Assembly: GCF_014694455.1 (NCBI RefSeq)
Contig: NZ_JAAUWT010000005.1
Coordinates: forward strand, 124,001-188,000
DNA length: 64,000 nt
Source of the DNA: Vibrio sp. S9_S30
GTDB lineage: Bacteria; Pseudomonadota; Gammaproteobacteria; Enterobacterales; Vibrionaceae
Direction of reading: 5' to 3'
The translations under genes and the position numbers were made by a program. The first letter of the stretch is position 1, and the number at the start of each line of letters is the position of its first letter. This document shows positions 8,060 to 16,144 of the stretch, piece by piece. Below the pieces are notes generated by a model. That model did not search any database. It was not told the origin of the DNA and saw only the letters and a program-made list of their open reading frames with translations.

Positions 8060-8087
8060 GGTGCGCATTATTTATATTATGTTAAAT
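8060..8087 (+). other. dif: dif site for XerC/XerD chromosome dimer resolution
   Basis: 28 bp made of XerC arm GGTGCGCATTA, spacer TTTATA and XerD arm TTATGTTAAAT. The XerD arm is identical to E. coli dif, the XerC arm differs at one base and the spacer at one base. Context supports it: intergenic, between genes that in V. cholerae flank the dif1/CTX-RTX region, with matS sites nearby. Only one copy is present, so no XerCD-dependent phage is integrated immediately here. This position should be the site of dimer resolution and near the replication terminus. Confidence 0.92.
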
Positions 8088-8375
8088 ACGATTTAAGCCT
8101 GCGTAAAATCTTCGCCTCTTCTTTGTGGTATTTGTGGTAGCACTGCCGAAATTCGTGCTATTTAACCATAATCCTATTTACCATAAAATAGCTAATAATC
8201 ATTAATTTAATCAAAGATTAAGACATGATTATTAGCGTTACGATAAGTTCGTATTTCGAGTCTTCGCCATGTAGCTGACATGTAACGCTTTCATCGGTAT
8301 CTCCTAAGAGTATTCTACCGGACAAATACAAGTATAAAGTATCTGAAGTTAAATCCACCTAATTACTTTACGGCT

Positions 8376-10442
8376 TTACGAGTACGCCTTTAAAATTTCT
8401 TGTATGTCTTTAGCTCGGATGGGTTTGGCGACAAATTTGTCCATGCCTGCTTCTAGACATTTGTCTTTGTCTGTCGTCATTGCGTGCGCGGTTAGTGCAA
8501 TGATTGGAAGCGTCACCCCTTTTTTTCGCAAAATTTTGGTTGCCGCTAGTCCGTCCATTTCTGGCATGGAGATGTCCATAAATATAACGTCGAGTTTTTC
8601 TTGATTCGTTTCAACAAACTCTATGGCTTTTACACCGTTTGGTACGATGTGCACTTTATGCCCTAGATTCGATAACATCAATTTGATGACCATTTGGTTT
8701 GCTGGGCTGTCTTCGGCGACCATCACTTCCAAATTTTTTTGTGGCACTTTGCTATGACTGTGTTTGTTATCGATGTTCTCATCAGTTTTTATGCTACCGA
8801 TCGGCAGTGTGACAGTAAACGTACTTCCCTTATTGGGTGTGCTCGAAACTTTTATATCGCCGCCCAAAAGCAAAGCTAATTGTTTTGAAATGGCTAAACC
8901 AAGACCTGTACCGCCAAACTTGCGAGTGATCGAACTGTCGGCCTGAACAAAAGGTTTGAACAGCTTTTCGATTGCTGCTTCATCCATTCCGATTCCGGTG
9001 TCTGAGACTTTAATGATCAAAGCTTGGCTATTTTGGGTTGTCACTTCTACGTTAATTTCACCAGTATGGGTGAACTTAACGGCATTCCCAACTAAGTTGA
9101 ACATGATTTGAGACAATCGAGTTGCGTCTGTATGGATTTCTTCAGGTAAATCTTTACCAAGGGTTATTTTCAGCGAGAGCGATTTCTGATTTGCTAGCTC
9201 TTGGTAATGTTGAAGATTACTAGTGACAATGTCACGTATGTTGACGTTCTTAGTATCTAAGTCAAAGCTCCCCGACTCTATTTTTGATAGATCTAAGACG
9301 TCACTGATGATGGCAAGCAGCAGTTCTGCGGATGATTCCATCATTCTTAATACATCGATATTGCTTTTATCGGAACACTTGGAAAGCTGGACGTCAATAA
9401 GACCTAAAATAGCATTCAGAGGGGTTCGAATTTCATGGCTCATCATTGCAAGAAATTGAGACTTGGCGATGTTGGCTTTTTCGGATTCCATTCGAGCACG
9501 TTTTAACTCTAAGTATCTTTTCTTACTTTGCGATATGTCTTTTATCGTGCCTCTGTAGCCAAAGAACTCGCCTTCTAGATCGAATAACGGAGCCCCACTG
9601 ATGCTTAGCCAGACACCTTTTTCAAGGTCATAGCACCATTCAAGATCCCGCACAGGGGATCGTGTATTCATGGCTAAAATTAAAGGGGTGAGTGCTGCAT
9701 TGCTTTGAACAAGTTCGTAAATTTTTTTGTTATGAAAGTCTGTTTTAATGGCGTCAATCTGCGAGATGTAGGTGAGATGGAAATCAGCGTCGGTTTCCCA
9801 TAGACAATCCCCTACACTACTGGCGAAATCTCGAAAACGCTCTCGGTTTTGTTTTAACTCATTGGTTCGTGTTGCCACGAGGGTTTGAAGCTTCTCTTTA
9901 TAATCAATATCTATGACGGCCCGTTCTATCAAAGGTCGCAAGCGTGCAAGAATCCCTTTACAGTTTATACAGAACTGCCCTTTTTGCTTGCCTATAAACA
10001 AGATCACGGACTGGCTGGCTTCAGACTCGACCCCGATAAGCAGGACGGACTGAATTTGGTTTTTTAATATGGAATTGAACTGCTTAAATTGTTGAAGAGA
10101 TTCTGGTTGATAGACGATGATGCTTTCGCCGCAGAGGGCACGGTTAAATTTGTCGTCGTTAGCCCACACCTTATCTTTAAAGACTTTATTGGTGCTTAAT
10201 AATGTTTGGAAATTGGAATCACCCAAGTTTCTAGATAGTACGATGGCGTCTTCGAATTTGATGTACTTTCTAAGTACGCACAATAATCCGTTGAAGATTT
10301 GATGTTTATTGCTTGCGCCGGTCATCGAAGAGAGCGAAGCAAGGATAGCTCGGTTCTCATCGAGGAGTTTTTGTTCTTTTTCTTTGCTTTTTTGAAGTTC
10401 AAAAAGAGCTTCTTGCAGTTGCTCTTTGTCAAATGCGTTCAT
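8376..10442 (-). CDS. Hybrid sensor histidine kinase (VpsS/NosP-associated kinase type)
   Basis: 688 residues, no membrane segment, so cytoplasmic. Order: coiled coil (1-40), GAF-like region (about 45-180), coiled coil, PAS domain (about 200-305), HisKA with His336 in [13 protein letters not shown], HATPase (about 445-560; [18 protein letters not shown] and GGTGLGLAI), and a receiver domain with phospho-acceptor Asp623 in [12 protein letters not shown]. It starts inside the stop codon of the FIST gene (TAATG), a sign of translational coupling. The pair matches V. cholerae VpsV-VpsS, where the kinase feeds the LuxU/LuxO quorum-sensing relay and biofilm genes, and Pseudomonas NosP-NahK. It lacks an Hpt domain of its own, so an external phosphotransferase is expected. 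Confidence 0.9.
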   Translation of the reverse strand: MNAFDKEQLQEALFELQKSKEKEQKLLDENRAILASLSSMTGASNKHQIFNGLLCVLRKYIKFEDAIVLSRNLGDSNFQTLLSTNKVFKDKVWANDDKFNRALCGESIIVYQPESLQQFKQFNSILKNQIQSVLLIGVESEASQSVILFIGKQKGQFCINCKGILARLRPLIERAVIDIDYKEKLQTLVATRTNELKQNRERFRDFASSVGDCLWETDADFHLTYISQIDAIKTDFHNKKIYELVQSNAALTPLILAMNTRSPVRDLEWCYDLEKGVWLSISGAPLFDLEGEFFGYRGTIKDISQSKKRYLELKRARMESEKANIAKSQFLAMMSHEIRTPLNAILGLIDVQLSKCSDKSNIDVLRMMESSAELLLAIISDVLDLSKIESGSFDLDTKNVNIRDIVTSNLQHYQELANQKSLSLKITLGKDLPEEIHTDATRLSQIMFNLVGNAVKFTHTGEINVEVTTQNSQALIIKVSDTGIGMDEAAIEKLFKPFVQADSSITRKFGGTGLGLAISKQLALLLGGDIKVSSTPNKGSTFTVTLPIGSIKTDENIDNKHSHSKVPQKNLEVMVAEDSPANQMVIKLMLSNLGHKVHIVPNGVKAIEFVETNQEKLDVIFMDISMPEMDGLAATKILRKKGVTLPIIALTAHAMTTDKDKCLEAGMDKFVAKPIRAKDIQEILKAYS
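9223..9235. promoter_or_regulatory. matS: matS site 1 (MatP-binding)
   Basis: GTGACAATGTCAC matches the published consensus GTGACRNYGTCAC exactly. It lies inside the hybrid kinase gene, 1.1 kb from dif. Confidence 0.85.
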
Positions 10443-11641
10443 TAGGCTCTCTTGTTTTCATGGAATACAACCGACGAAATCATTAAATTTCCGTGAGCAT
10501 TGATGGCGTTTTCGAATCGACCTTGTTCACCATAAGTGAATGGGCAAATAAACGGTTGTTTCTTCAAAGCTAAATGTACTTGTTCACAAACAGTGTCCAT
10601 TGCACTCTCTATATGCAACATTGATCCGGCACAGAATATGTTGATGGCCCCAAGCGGCTCTCCCATGTCAATGCATGAGTCACCAGTCAGTTGAATGACA
10701 CGCCCCGGCCTATTTATCAAACGCTCTTTGGAGCCTGTCATTAAATGGATGCGCTCACCTATTGCTATTTCAGTAAATAGCTCAATACCTTCGCCATTAG
10801 CGGATCGCCTAACTGGATGAGAGAGTTTGTAGATAGGTTGGTAGTCAACGCTGCCAACAATTCTACCGAGAGGGTAAAGATTTGTAGTGGCAAATAAGCT
10901 GGTTTCATCAACAATATGGTTGCCAAGTGTTGCGCACCAACTTTGATATACCTCCAATGCCGGTTGACTATCTATTTCAAGAATCGAACGGTGCTCAACT
11001 TTCGTCACCTCACCACTGATACCCGTTGTGGAGTACCCAGTATGAAACCCAGTTTCACATGGCGAAGAGGGGTAAAGGACGGAAATAGAGACCCCTTGAT
11101 TAGAGATACCTTGCGACGTGAAAATTTGCCAATTACCTTTCAGCGCGTTATCTGCTGCACTGCCTCCAATTAAAGGAACCAGCGTACCAAATTCTTGATG
11201 GATAGCGTCAATAATAGATTCTTCAAAACCGGGAGTGGCGTGCAGGATAATCAAATTAGGCAACTCACCTACTCTGCCGCTGTTTACAATAGCCTTTCTC
11301 AGTGTCGCTTGTGTACTGCTTAGCGCATTTTCAACTGTGGTATCGGCAATCGCTGTACCGTAAGCCGAGATAGAAGCGCTGTCTTCAATCAACATAATAC
11401 CAACTACGGGACCTCGGTGGAATCCTTCCTCAGTGAGTATTCCTTTACAGGATGTGCAGCCTTGAATAGGTGTGTTTGGAAATCGTGCTGACAAAGCCAT
11501 TCGCAATGTTTCGGCTGAATACTCTTCAGTGAAATAACAAAGCACCAGAGATGGGTTGAGTTCCGATGGGATTCGCGAATTCAACTCTTGAATCACTTCT
11601 GGTACGTCTCTTTGGTGGGAAAAAGCAGTAATCAACTTCAT
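10442..11641 (-). CDS. FIST-domain sensor protein (NosP/VpsV type)
   Basis: 399 residues with FIST-N (about 25-220; [32 protein letters not shown]) and FIST-C (about 225-370; [36 protein letters not shown]) domains. Members of this family bind small ligands; NosP proteins bind heme and sense nitric oxide, inhibiting a partner kinase. It is the first gene of a two-gene operon with the hybrid kinase downstream, which fits V. cholerae VC1444-VC1445 (VpsV-VpsS). Soluble, cytoplasmic. Heme binding is inferred from family and context; I cannot place the axial ligand by eye. Confidence 0.9.
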   Translation of the reverse strand: MKLITAFSHQRDVPEVIQELNSRIPSELNPSLVLCYFTEEYSAETLRMALSARFPNTPIQGCTSCKGILTEEGFHRGPVVGIMLIEDSASISAYGTAIADTTVENALSSTQATLRKAIVNSGRVGELPNLIILHATPGFEESIIDAIHQEFGTLVPLIGGSAADNALKGNWQIFTSQGISNQGVSISVLYPSSPCETGFHTGYSTTGISGEVTKVEHRSILEIDSQPALEVYQSWCATLGNHIVDETSLFATTNLYPLGRIVGSVDYQPIYKLSHPVRRSANGEGIELFTEIAIGERIHLMTGSKERLINRPGRVIQLTGDSCIDMGEPLGAINIFCAGSMLHIESAMDTVCEQVHLALKKQPFICPFTYGEQGRFENAINAHGNLMISSVVFHENKRA

Positions 11642-11743
11642 TTTTGGGACTATGAAACAAGTGACAAGTTTTAAGTTGTTTTATACATCAATAAATCACT
11701 CATCGCACCTATTTATTACCATTTGCTCAATAAAGAGTGCCTC

Positions 11744-12103
11744 CTATTTTCCTTTACGAATGATCTTCACATAATCACCATTCTGTTTATTTGTAATTAA
11801 AATGTGATCGTATTTAGTACGTTCATTAAATATCCAGTTTTTTGTATTTATATCCGGATTAATAATAGTGTTATTAATGGATACGCGAAAATGTTCAGAG
11901 TCGCCTACAATATAGTTGTTATGATCGGCGAAATGTATTTCGAACGCCTGATTGTTTAATGAGAAACGACAGGTCTCAGCCATACATTTGACAATGTTAC
12001 CTTGATCTTGATCAAGTGTACGCCAAGTAAATGCTGCTATTAAAATCAATAGCATGAGAACAATTTGAGCAATTCGAGCTGGCGTTAATTTTTGCGCAGG
12101 CAT
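11744..12103 (-). CDS. Small single-pass membrane protein of unknown function
   Basis: 119 residues from the ATG at 12103, which has AGAGG upstream; an in-frame ATG at 12133 would add ten residues. One membrane helix (about 12-30) after a short basic N-terminus places the remainder in the periplasm. The mature part carries two cysteines (CMAETC) and many beta-type segments (FRVSINNTIINP, YDHILITNKQNGDYVKIIRKGK). It sits between the FIST gene and the cbb3 oxidase operon and is divergent from ccoN. I do not recognise the family; an accessory role for respiration is only a guess. Confidence 0.7.
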   Translation of the reverse strand: MPAQKLTPARIAQIVLMLLILIAAFTWRTLDQDQGNIVKCMAETCRFSLNNQAFEIHFADHNNYIVGDSEHFRVSINNTIINPDINTKNWIFNERTKYDHILITNKQNGDYVKIIRKGK

Positions 12104-12304
12104 TGGGAGGTTTCCTCTATGTACAAACTTCAAATTTTTAACAATTAGTTGAATGACCGGAGTGTAAGTGAGGTTAATTTCCTGTCATTGAATTGTTAGT
12201 TCCAGTATAGTGGCACATTGAAAATGCCGCTTTTTTATTAAAATCGTTAAAAGGAATTAACAGTATGAAAAAACGACCATTCCTTGACCGATTTGGTGGC
12301 ATTG

Positions 12305-12316
12305 CGACATATGTCG
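12305..12316. promoter_or_regulatory. Palindrome upstream of ccoN
   Basis: CGACATATGTCG is a perfect 12-bp palindrome 48 bp before the ccoN start, in the divergent promoter region. A candidate operator; I do not recognise the protein. No FNR-box match is visible in this region. Confidence 0.3.
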
Positions 12317-12363
12317 TGTTGGAAGTAAAAGTGTAGTTAATTAAAATATTTGGAAGCATGCAA

Positions 12364-13791
12364 ATGAGCCAAGAAAAGCAGCTAGAACAAAACTACAACT
12401 ATACAGTCGTTCGTCAGTTTACCTTAGTTACCATACTTTGGGGAATTGTCGGAATGGCTGTTGGTGTTTTGATTGCCGCTCAATTAGTCTGGCCACAGCT
12501 AAACTTTGATACGCCGTGGTTGACGTACAGTCGCTTACGTCCCCTGCATACTAATGCGGTTATTTTTGCGTTTGGTACGAGCGCACTGTTTGCAACGTCT
12601 TATTACGTTGTGCAGCGTACGTGTCAAACTCGTTTATTCGGTGGTCCACTTGTCGCCTTTACCTTCTGGGGATGGCAGGCAATTATTTTATCCGCTGCAA
12701 TTACTTTACCTTTGGGTTACACCTCTGGTAAGGAATATGCAGAGTTAGAATGGCCTATCGACATCGCAATTACCCTGGTTTGGGTGGCTTATGCGGTGGT
12801 CTTCTTTGGTACGCTTATCAAGCGAAAGACCTCTCACATTTATGTGGCGAACTGGTTCTTCGGTGCCTTTATTATTACCGTAGCGGTTCTTCATATTGTA
12901 AATAGTATGGTTGTCCCAGTTTCCTTGGGTAAATCCTATTCTATTTACTCGGGTGCGGTCGACGCCATGGTTCAGTGGTGGTACGGTCACAATGCCGTAG
13001 GATTCCTTCTTACAGCTGGCTTCTTGGGAATGATGTATTACTTTGTTCCTAAACAAGCTGGGCGACCAGTTTACTCATACCGTTTATCTATCGTTCACTT
13101 TTGGGCGTTAGTTTCCCTCTATATCTGGGCTGGTCCTCACCATTTGCACTACACTGCTCTGCCTGACTGGACTCAGTCTTTAGGTATGGTGATGTCTTTG
13201 GTTTTGTTTGCTCCATCTTGGGGAGGCATGATCAACGGTATCATGACGCTTTCTGGTGCTTGGCATAAACTTCGGTACGACCCAATTCTTCGATTCTTGG
13301 TTGTTTCACTGTCTTTCTATGGTATGTCAACGTTTGAAGGTCCTATGATGGCAATCAAGACGGTTAATGCACTGTCTCATTATACCGACTGGACTATCGG
13401 TCACGTGCACTCTGGCGCATTGGGTTGGGTTGCCATGGTATCGATTGGTTCGGTATATCACTTGATTCCCAAACTGTTTGGTCAAGAGCGTATGTACTCC
13501 ATTAGCCTGATCAATACGCACTTCTGGATGGCGACGATTGGTACGGTTCTGTATATCGTTGCAATGTGGATCTCTGGTGTTATGCAAGGTCTTATGTGGC
13601 GTGCGGTTAACTCAGACGGTACTCTGACTTACAGTTTCGTTGAATCTGTAGAGCAGTCTTACCCCTTCTACTTTGTTCGTTTCCTTGGTGGTTGCATTTT
13701 CTTGTCTGGCATGTTCCTTATGGCATATAACGCATATAAGACAATCACTGCCCCTAAAGACAGTCTAAAAGCTGTTGCTCAACCGGCATAA
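12364..13791 (+). CDS. ccoN: cbb3-type cytochrome c oxidase subunit I CcoN
   Basis: 475 residues from ATG 12364 (GGAAG 7 bases upstream; the ATG at 12358 is too close). Catalytic subunit of the high-affinity terminal oxidase used at low oxygen, with 12 membrane helices carrying heme b and the heme b3-CuB centre. Heme/copper ligand regions are visible: [33 protein letters not shown] and [10 protein letters not shown]. First gene of ccoNOQP, 12 bp before ccoO. Identification is secure. Confidence 0.97.
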   Translation: MSQEKQLEQNYNYTVVRQFTLVTILWGIVGMAVGVLIAAQLVWPQLNFDTPWLTYSRLRPLHTNAVIFAFGTSALFATSYYVVQRTCQTRLFGGPLVAFTFWGWQAIILSAAITLPLGYTSGKEYAELEWPIDIAITLVWVAYAVVFFGTLIKRKTSHIYVANWFFGAFIITVAVLHIVNSMVVPVSLGKSYSIYSGAVDAMVQWWYGHNAVGFLLTAGFLGMMYYFVPKQAGRPVYSYRLSIVHFWALVSLYIWAGPHHLHYTALPDWTQSLGMVMSLVLFAPSWGGMINGIMTLSGAWHKLRYDPILRFLVVSLSFYGMSTFEGPMMAIKTVNALSHYTDWTIGHVHSGALGWVAMVSIGSVYHLIPKLFGQERMYSISLINTHFWMATIGTVLYIVAMWISGVMQGLMWRAVNSDGTLTYSFVESVEQSYPFYFVRFLGGCIFLSGMFLMAYNAYKTITAPKDSLKAVAQPA

Positions 13792-13803
13792 GGAAATTAA
13801 CTA

Positions 13804-14424
13804 ATGAGTTCGAATTCAAATAACCGTCATGAAATTGTTGAGAAGAACGTGGGTCTTCTTGCGATTTTGATCGTATTTGCTATCAGTCTTGGCGCTTTGG
13901 TTGAAATTACACCGTTGATTTTCCAAGAACAGACAACCAAGCCTGTTCAAAACCTGCGCCCATATACTGCGTTGGAAATGGAAGGTCGTGATATTTACAT
14001 CCGTGAAGGCTGTAATGTATGTCATAGCCAGATGATTCGCCCATTCCGCTCGGAAACAGAACGTTATGGTCACTACTCTGTGGCAGGTGAGAGTGTTTGG
14101 GAACACCCTTTTCTTTGGGGTTCAAAACGTACGGGACCAGATTTGGCTCGTGTCGGTGGTCGTTACTCGGATGAATGGCATCGTGCTCACTTAATTAATC
14201 CAAGAGAGCTCGTCCCTGAATCTAACATGCCTGGCTTCCCTTGGTTGGAAGATAATGTTTTAGACGGCAAGCTGACACAAAAGAAACTGACCGTTTTCCG
14301 CGATAAATTTGGTGTTCCTTACACGGATGATCAGATCGCCAATGCAAAACAAGATGTAGAAGGTAAAACAGAGATGGATGCCATCATTGCTTACCTTCAA
14401 TCTCTTGGTCACGCGATGAAGTAA
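13804..14424 (+). CDS. ccoO: cbb3-type oxidase monoheme subunit CcoO
   Basis: 206 residues, one N-terminal membrane helix (about 18-36) anchoring a periplasmic monoheme cytochrome c domain with heme motif CNVCHSQM and distal Met region [10 protein letters not shown]. It passes electrons from CcoP to the CcoN catalytic site. [21 protein letters not shown] is a CcoO hallmark. Start ATG lies behind AAGGAAATTAACT. Second gene of the operon. Confidence 0.97.
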   Translation: MSSNSNNRHEIVEKNVGLLAILIVFAISLGALVEITPLIFQEQTTKPVQNLRPYTALEMEGRDIYIREGCNVCHSQMIRPFRSETERYGHYSVAGESVWEHPFLWGSKRTGPDLARVGGRYSDEWHRAHLINPRELVPESNMPGFPWLEDNVLDGKLTQKKLTVFRDKFGVPYTDDQIANAKQDVEGKTEMDAIIAYLQSLGHAMK

Positions 14425-14434
14425 GGGGGAATAT

Positions 14435-14608
14435 ATGGATATCGTTACTATTCATAGTATTTGGACCGTAGTGTTGTTCGTCAGCTTTCTCGGTATTGTG
14501 TGGTGGGCTTTTGGTAAAGGTCGAAAAACACGCTTCGACGAAGCCGCTAATCTCGTGTTTTCTGACGAACAGGATCCCTCTGACAATAAAGAAGGAGTGA
14601 CCAAATAA
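14435..14608 (+). CDS. ccoQ: cbb3-type oxidase small subunit CcoQ
   Basis: 57 residues, below usual ORF length cut-offs: MDIVTIHSIWTVVLF..., one membrane helix (about 8-26) followed by a charged tail with FDEAANLVFSDE, the conserved CcoQ segment. It stabilises the oxidase complex. AAGGGGGAATAT precedes the ATG. Its stop codon overlaps the ccoP start (TAATG). Confidence 0.95.
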   Translation: MDIVTIHSIWTVVLFVSFLGIVWWAFGKGRKTRFDEAANLVFSDEQDPSDNKEGVTK

Positions 14609-15582
14609 TGAGTACTTTTTGGAGCCTCTGGGTAATTACGATTACCGTAGGTACATTGCTAGGTTGTGCCGCCCTTCTTTACTGGTGTATTAAAGATAAG
14701 ATGGGCGTGGAAGAAGGTGCGGACATGGGGCACGAATACGATGGTATTCGTGAACTGAATAACCCTCTTCCAAAGTGGTGGACATATTTGTTTGCGAGTA
14801 CCTTTGTGTTTACCGCAATCTACTTGGCGTTATTTCCAGGTTTGGGCAACTTCAAGGGGTTATTGGGGTGGCAAAGCTCTGATCAAACGGTTACCACTGT
14901 TCAACAGTCCCGTGAGCGAATTGCTAAAGCACAGGAAGAGAAGCACCTTGATCAATATGCAAAGGAACTGAGTGATGCAGACGCCTATTTTGGCGAAGCA
15001 TTCCGTAAGCTTGCCTACAATGATGCTGGTGAACTGAATGACATTACTGAAATTGCTAAAAATGAAGAAGCAATTAAAGTGGGTCAACGTTTATTTTTGC
15101 AAAACTGTTCCCAATGCCATGGTTCGGATGCTCGTGGTCAAAAAGGGTTTCCTAACCTTACTGACAATGCGTGGTTATATGGCGGAGAGCCTGCTGCCAT
15201 CGTGAACACGGTTATGAACGGTCGTATTGGTGCTATGCCAGCTTGGGGTGAATCTTTTGGCGAGCAAGGCGTACGTGAAGTGGTAACTTATACGTTGAGC
15301 CTTTCGGGCCGCAAGGTGAATGCCCGTGAAGCCGAAGCAGGTAAGGTTCGTTTTGCAGCTTGTGCCGCATGTCACGGTACAGATGGCAAAGGAAACCCTG
15401 CGTTTGGTGCGCCCGACCTAACAGACCAAGTTTGGTTGTTTGGTGAAACGCGCGCTGACATCACCGAGACGGTTATGTACGGTCGTCAAGGCGTGATGCC
15501 TGCATGGAAAGACATTCTAGGTGAAGACAAGATTCAACTTGTTTCTGCTTACGTTTGGAGCTTGAGTAACTCAGGCAAATAG
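14608..15582 (+). CDS. ccoP: cbb3-type oxidase diheme subunit CcoP
   Basis: 324 residues: two membrane helices (about 5-25 and 58-78) and a periplasmic diheme cytochrome c region with CSQCHG and CAACHG heme motifs, each followed by a distal Met motif (IGAMPAWGES, QGVMPAWKDI). It takes electrons from the bc1 complex or soluble cytochrome c. Translationally coupled to ccoQ. A terminator-like hairpin lies directly after it. Confidence 0.97.
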   Translation: MSTFWSLWVITITVGTLLGCAALLYWCIKDKMGVEEGADMGHEYDGIRELNNPLPKWWTYLFASTFVFTAIYLALFPGLGNFKGLLGWQSSDQTVTTVQQSRERIAKAQEEKHLDQYAKELSDADAYFGEAFRKLAYNDAGELNDITEIAKNEEAIKVGQRLFLQNCSQCHGSDARGQKGFPNLTDNAWLYGGEPAAIVNTVMNGRIGAMPAWGESFGEQGVREVVTYTLSLSGRKVNAREAEAGKVRFAACAACHGTDGKGNPAFGAPDLTDQVWLFGETRADITETVMYGRQGVMPAWKDILGEDKIQLVSAYVWSLSNSGK

Positions 15583-15593
15583 TGCATGTCTAT

Positions 15594-15620
15594 ACAGCCC
15601 CTCTCCAGGGGCTGTCTTTT
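15594..15620 (+). terminator. Terminator or attenuator between ccoP and ccoH
   Basis: ACAGCCCCT/AGGGGCTGT is a perfect 9-bp stem with a CTCC loop followed by CTTTTC, starting 12 bp after the ccoP stop. It separates structural genes from assembly genes and should lower expression of the latter. Confidence 0.75.
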
Positions 15621-15660
15621 CTATAAGTTAATTCTGATTTCTGTTATTGAGAACTTTTCT

Positions 15661-16140
15661 ATGGTACAGCCTTGGTATAAACAATTTTGGCCGTGGTTTC
15701 TGATCGCGCTTCCAGCTACCGTCGTTGTGGCAAGCTTTGTCACACTTGGCATTTTTTCAAAAAATTCTGTTTCATTGGTTACCGAGGATTACTATAAAAA
15801 AGGCAAAGCCATCAATATTGATATCTCAAAGCAGAATGTGGCGCGAGACCTCAGTTTGTCGGCTACTGTCTCTACCAGTTCGAACCGCATTATTATTGAT
15901 TTCAATAAAGGTCAGCTTGAACAATTCCCCGCTTTAGTCGTGTCATTTTCACACCGAACGTTAGCAGACAGGGATTTTTCTCATACATTGTCTGCTAATG
16001 GTTTAGGGCAGTATGTGATCAGTCTAGAGAATGAGATTGACGGTCCTTGGTTTGTTAAAGTAGAGCCGCACGATAAGAAATGGTTGATTCAAGGTAAAGT
16101 GACATTCCCATTACAATCACCAACGCAATTGGGTAATTAA
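15661..16140 (+). CDS. ccoH: FixH/CcoH family oxidase assembly protein
   Basis: 159 residues starting at ATG 15661 (MVQPWYKQFWPWFLIALP); a longer frame from 15586 runs through the terminator hairpin and is rejected. One membrane helix (about 9-31) with the periplasmic segment EDYYKKGKAINIDI, the typical FixH signature, and a beta-rich domain ending GPWFVKVEP. FixH/CcoH is needed for stable cbb3 assembly, probably with the copper pump CcoI that follows 4 bp later. Confidence 0.93.
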   Translation: MVQPWYKQFWPWFLIALPATVVVASFVTLGIFSKNSVSLVTEDYYKKGKAINIDISKQNVARDLSLSATVSTSSNRIIIDFNKGQLEQFPALVVSFSHRTLADRDFSHTLSANGLGQYVISLENEIDGPWFVKVEPHDKKWLIQGKVTFPLQSPTQLGN

Positions 16141-16144
16141 ATTA

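Larger units (their letters stand above)
7337..8375. other. Gene-poor 1-kb stretch carrying dif
   Basis: No ORF of normal size on either strand. It contains the promoter region of the NRPS, one doubtful 53-codon ORF (7656-7817) and the dif site at 8060-8087. No transposase remnant or phage gene is recognisable. A second dif copy, as would flank an integrated element, was not seen. Confidence 0.6.

Noticed and set aside
8158..8175. Second XerD-like arm (ATTTAACCATAA) near dif
   Set aside because: It has an inserted base and no XerC arm at the right distance, so it is not a second dif copy.
12174..12359. 61-codon minus-strand ORF in the ccoN promoter region
   Set aside because: No ribosome site, composition unlike a protein, and it covers the divergent promoter.
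12134..12363. FNR box upstream of ccoN (TTGAC-CGAT-TTGGT)
   Set aside because: The second half does not match ATCAA; not credible as an FNR site.
15586..15660. N-terminal extension of CcoH from an ATG at 15586
   Set aside because: It translates through the ccoP terminator hairpin and does not fit FixH; the ATG at 15661 gives the family N-terminus.
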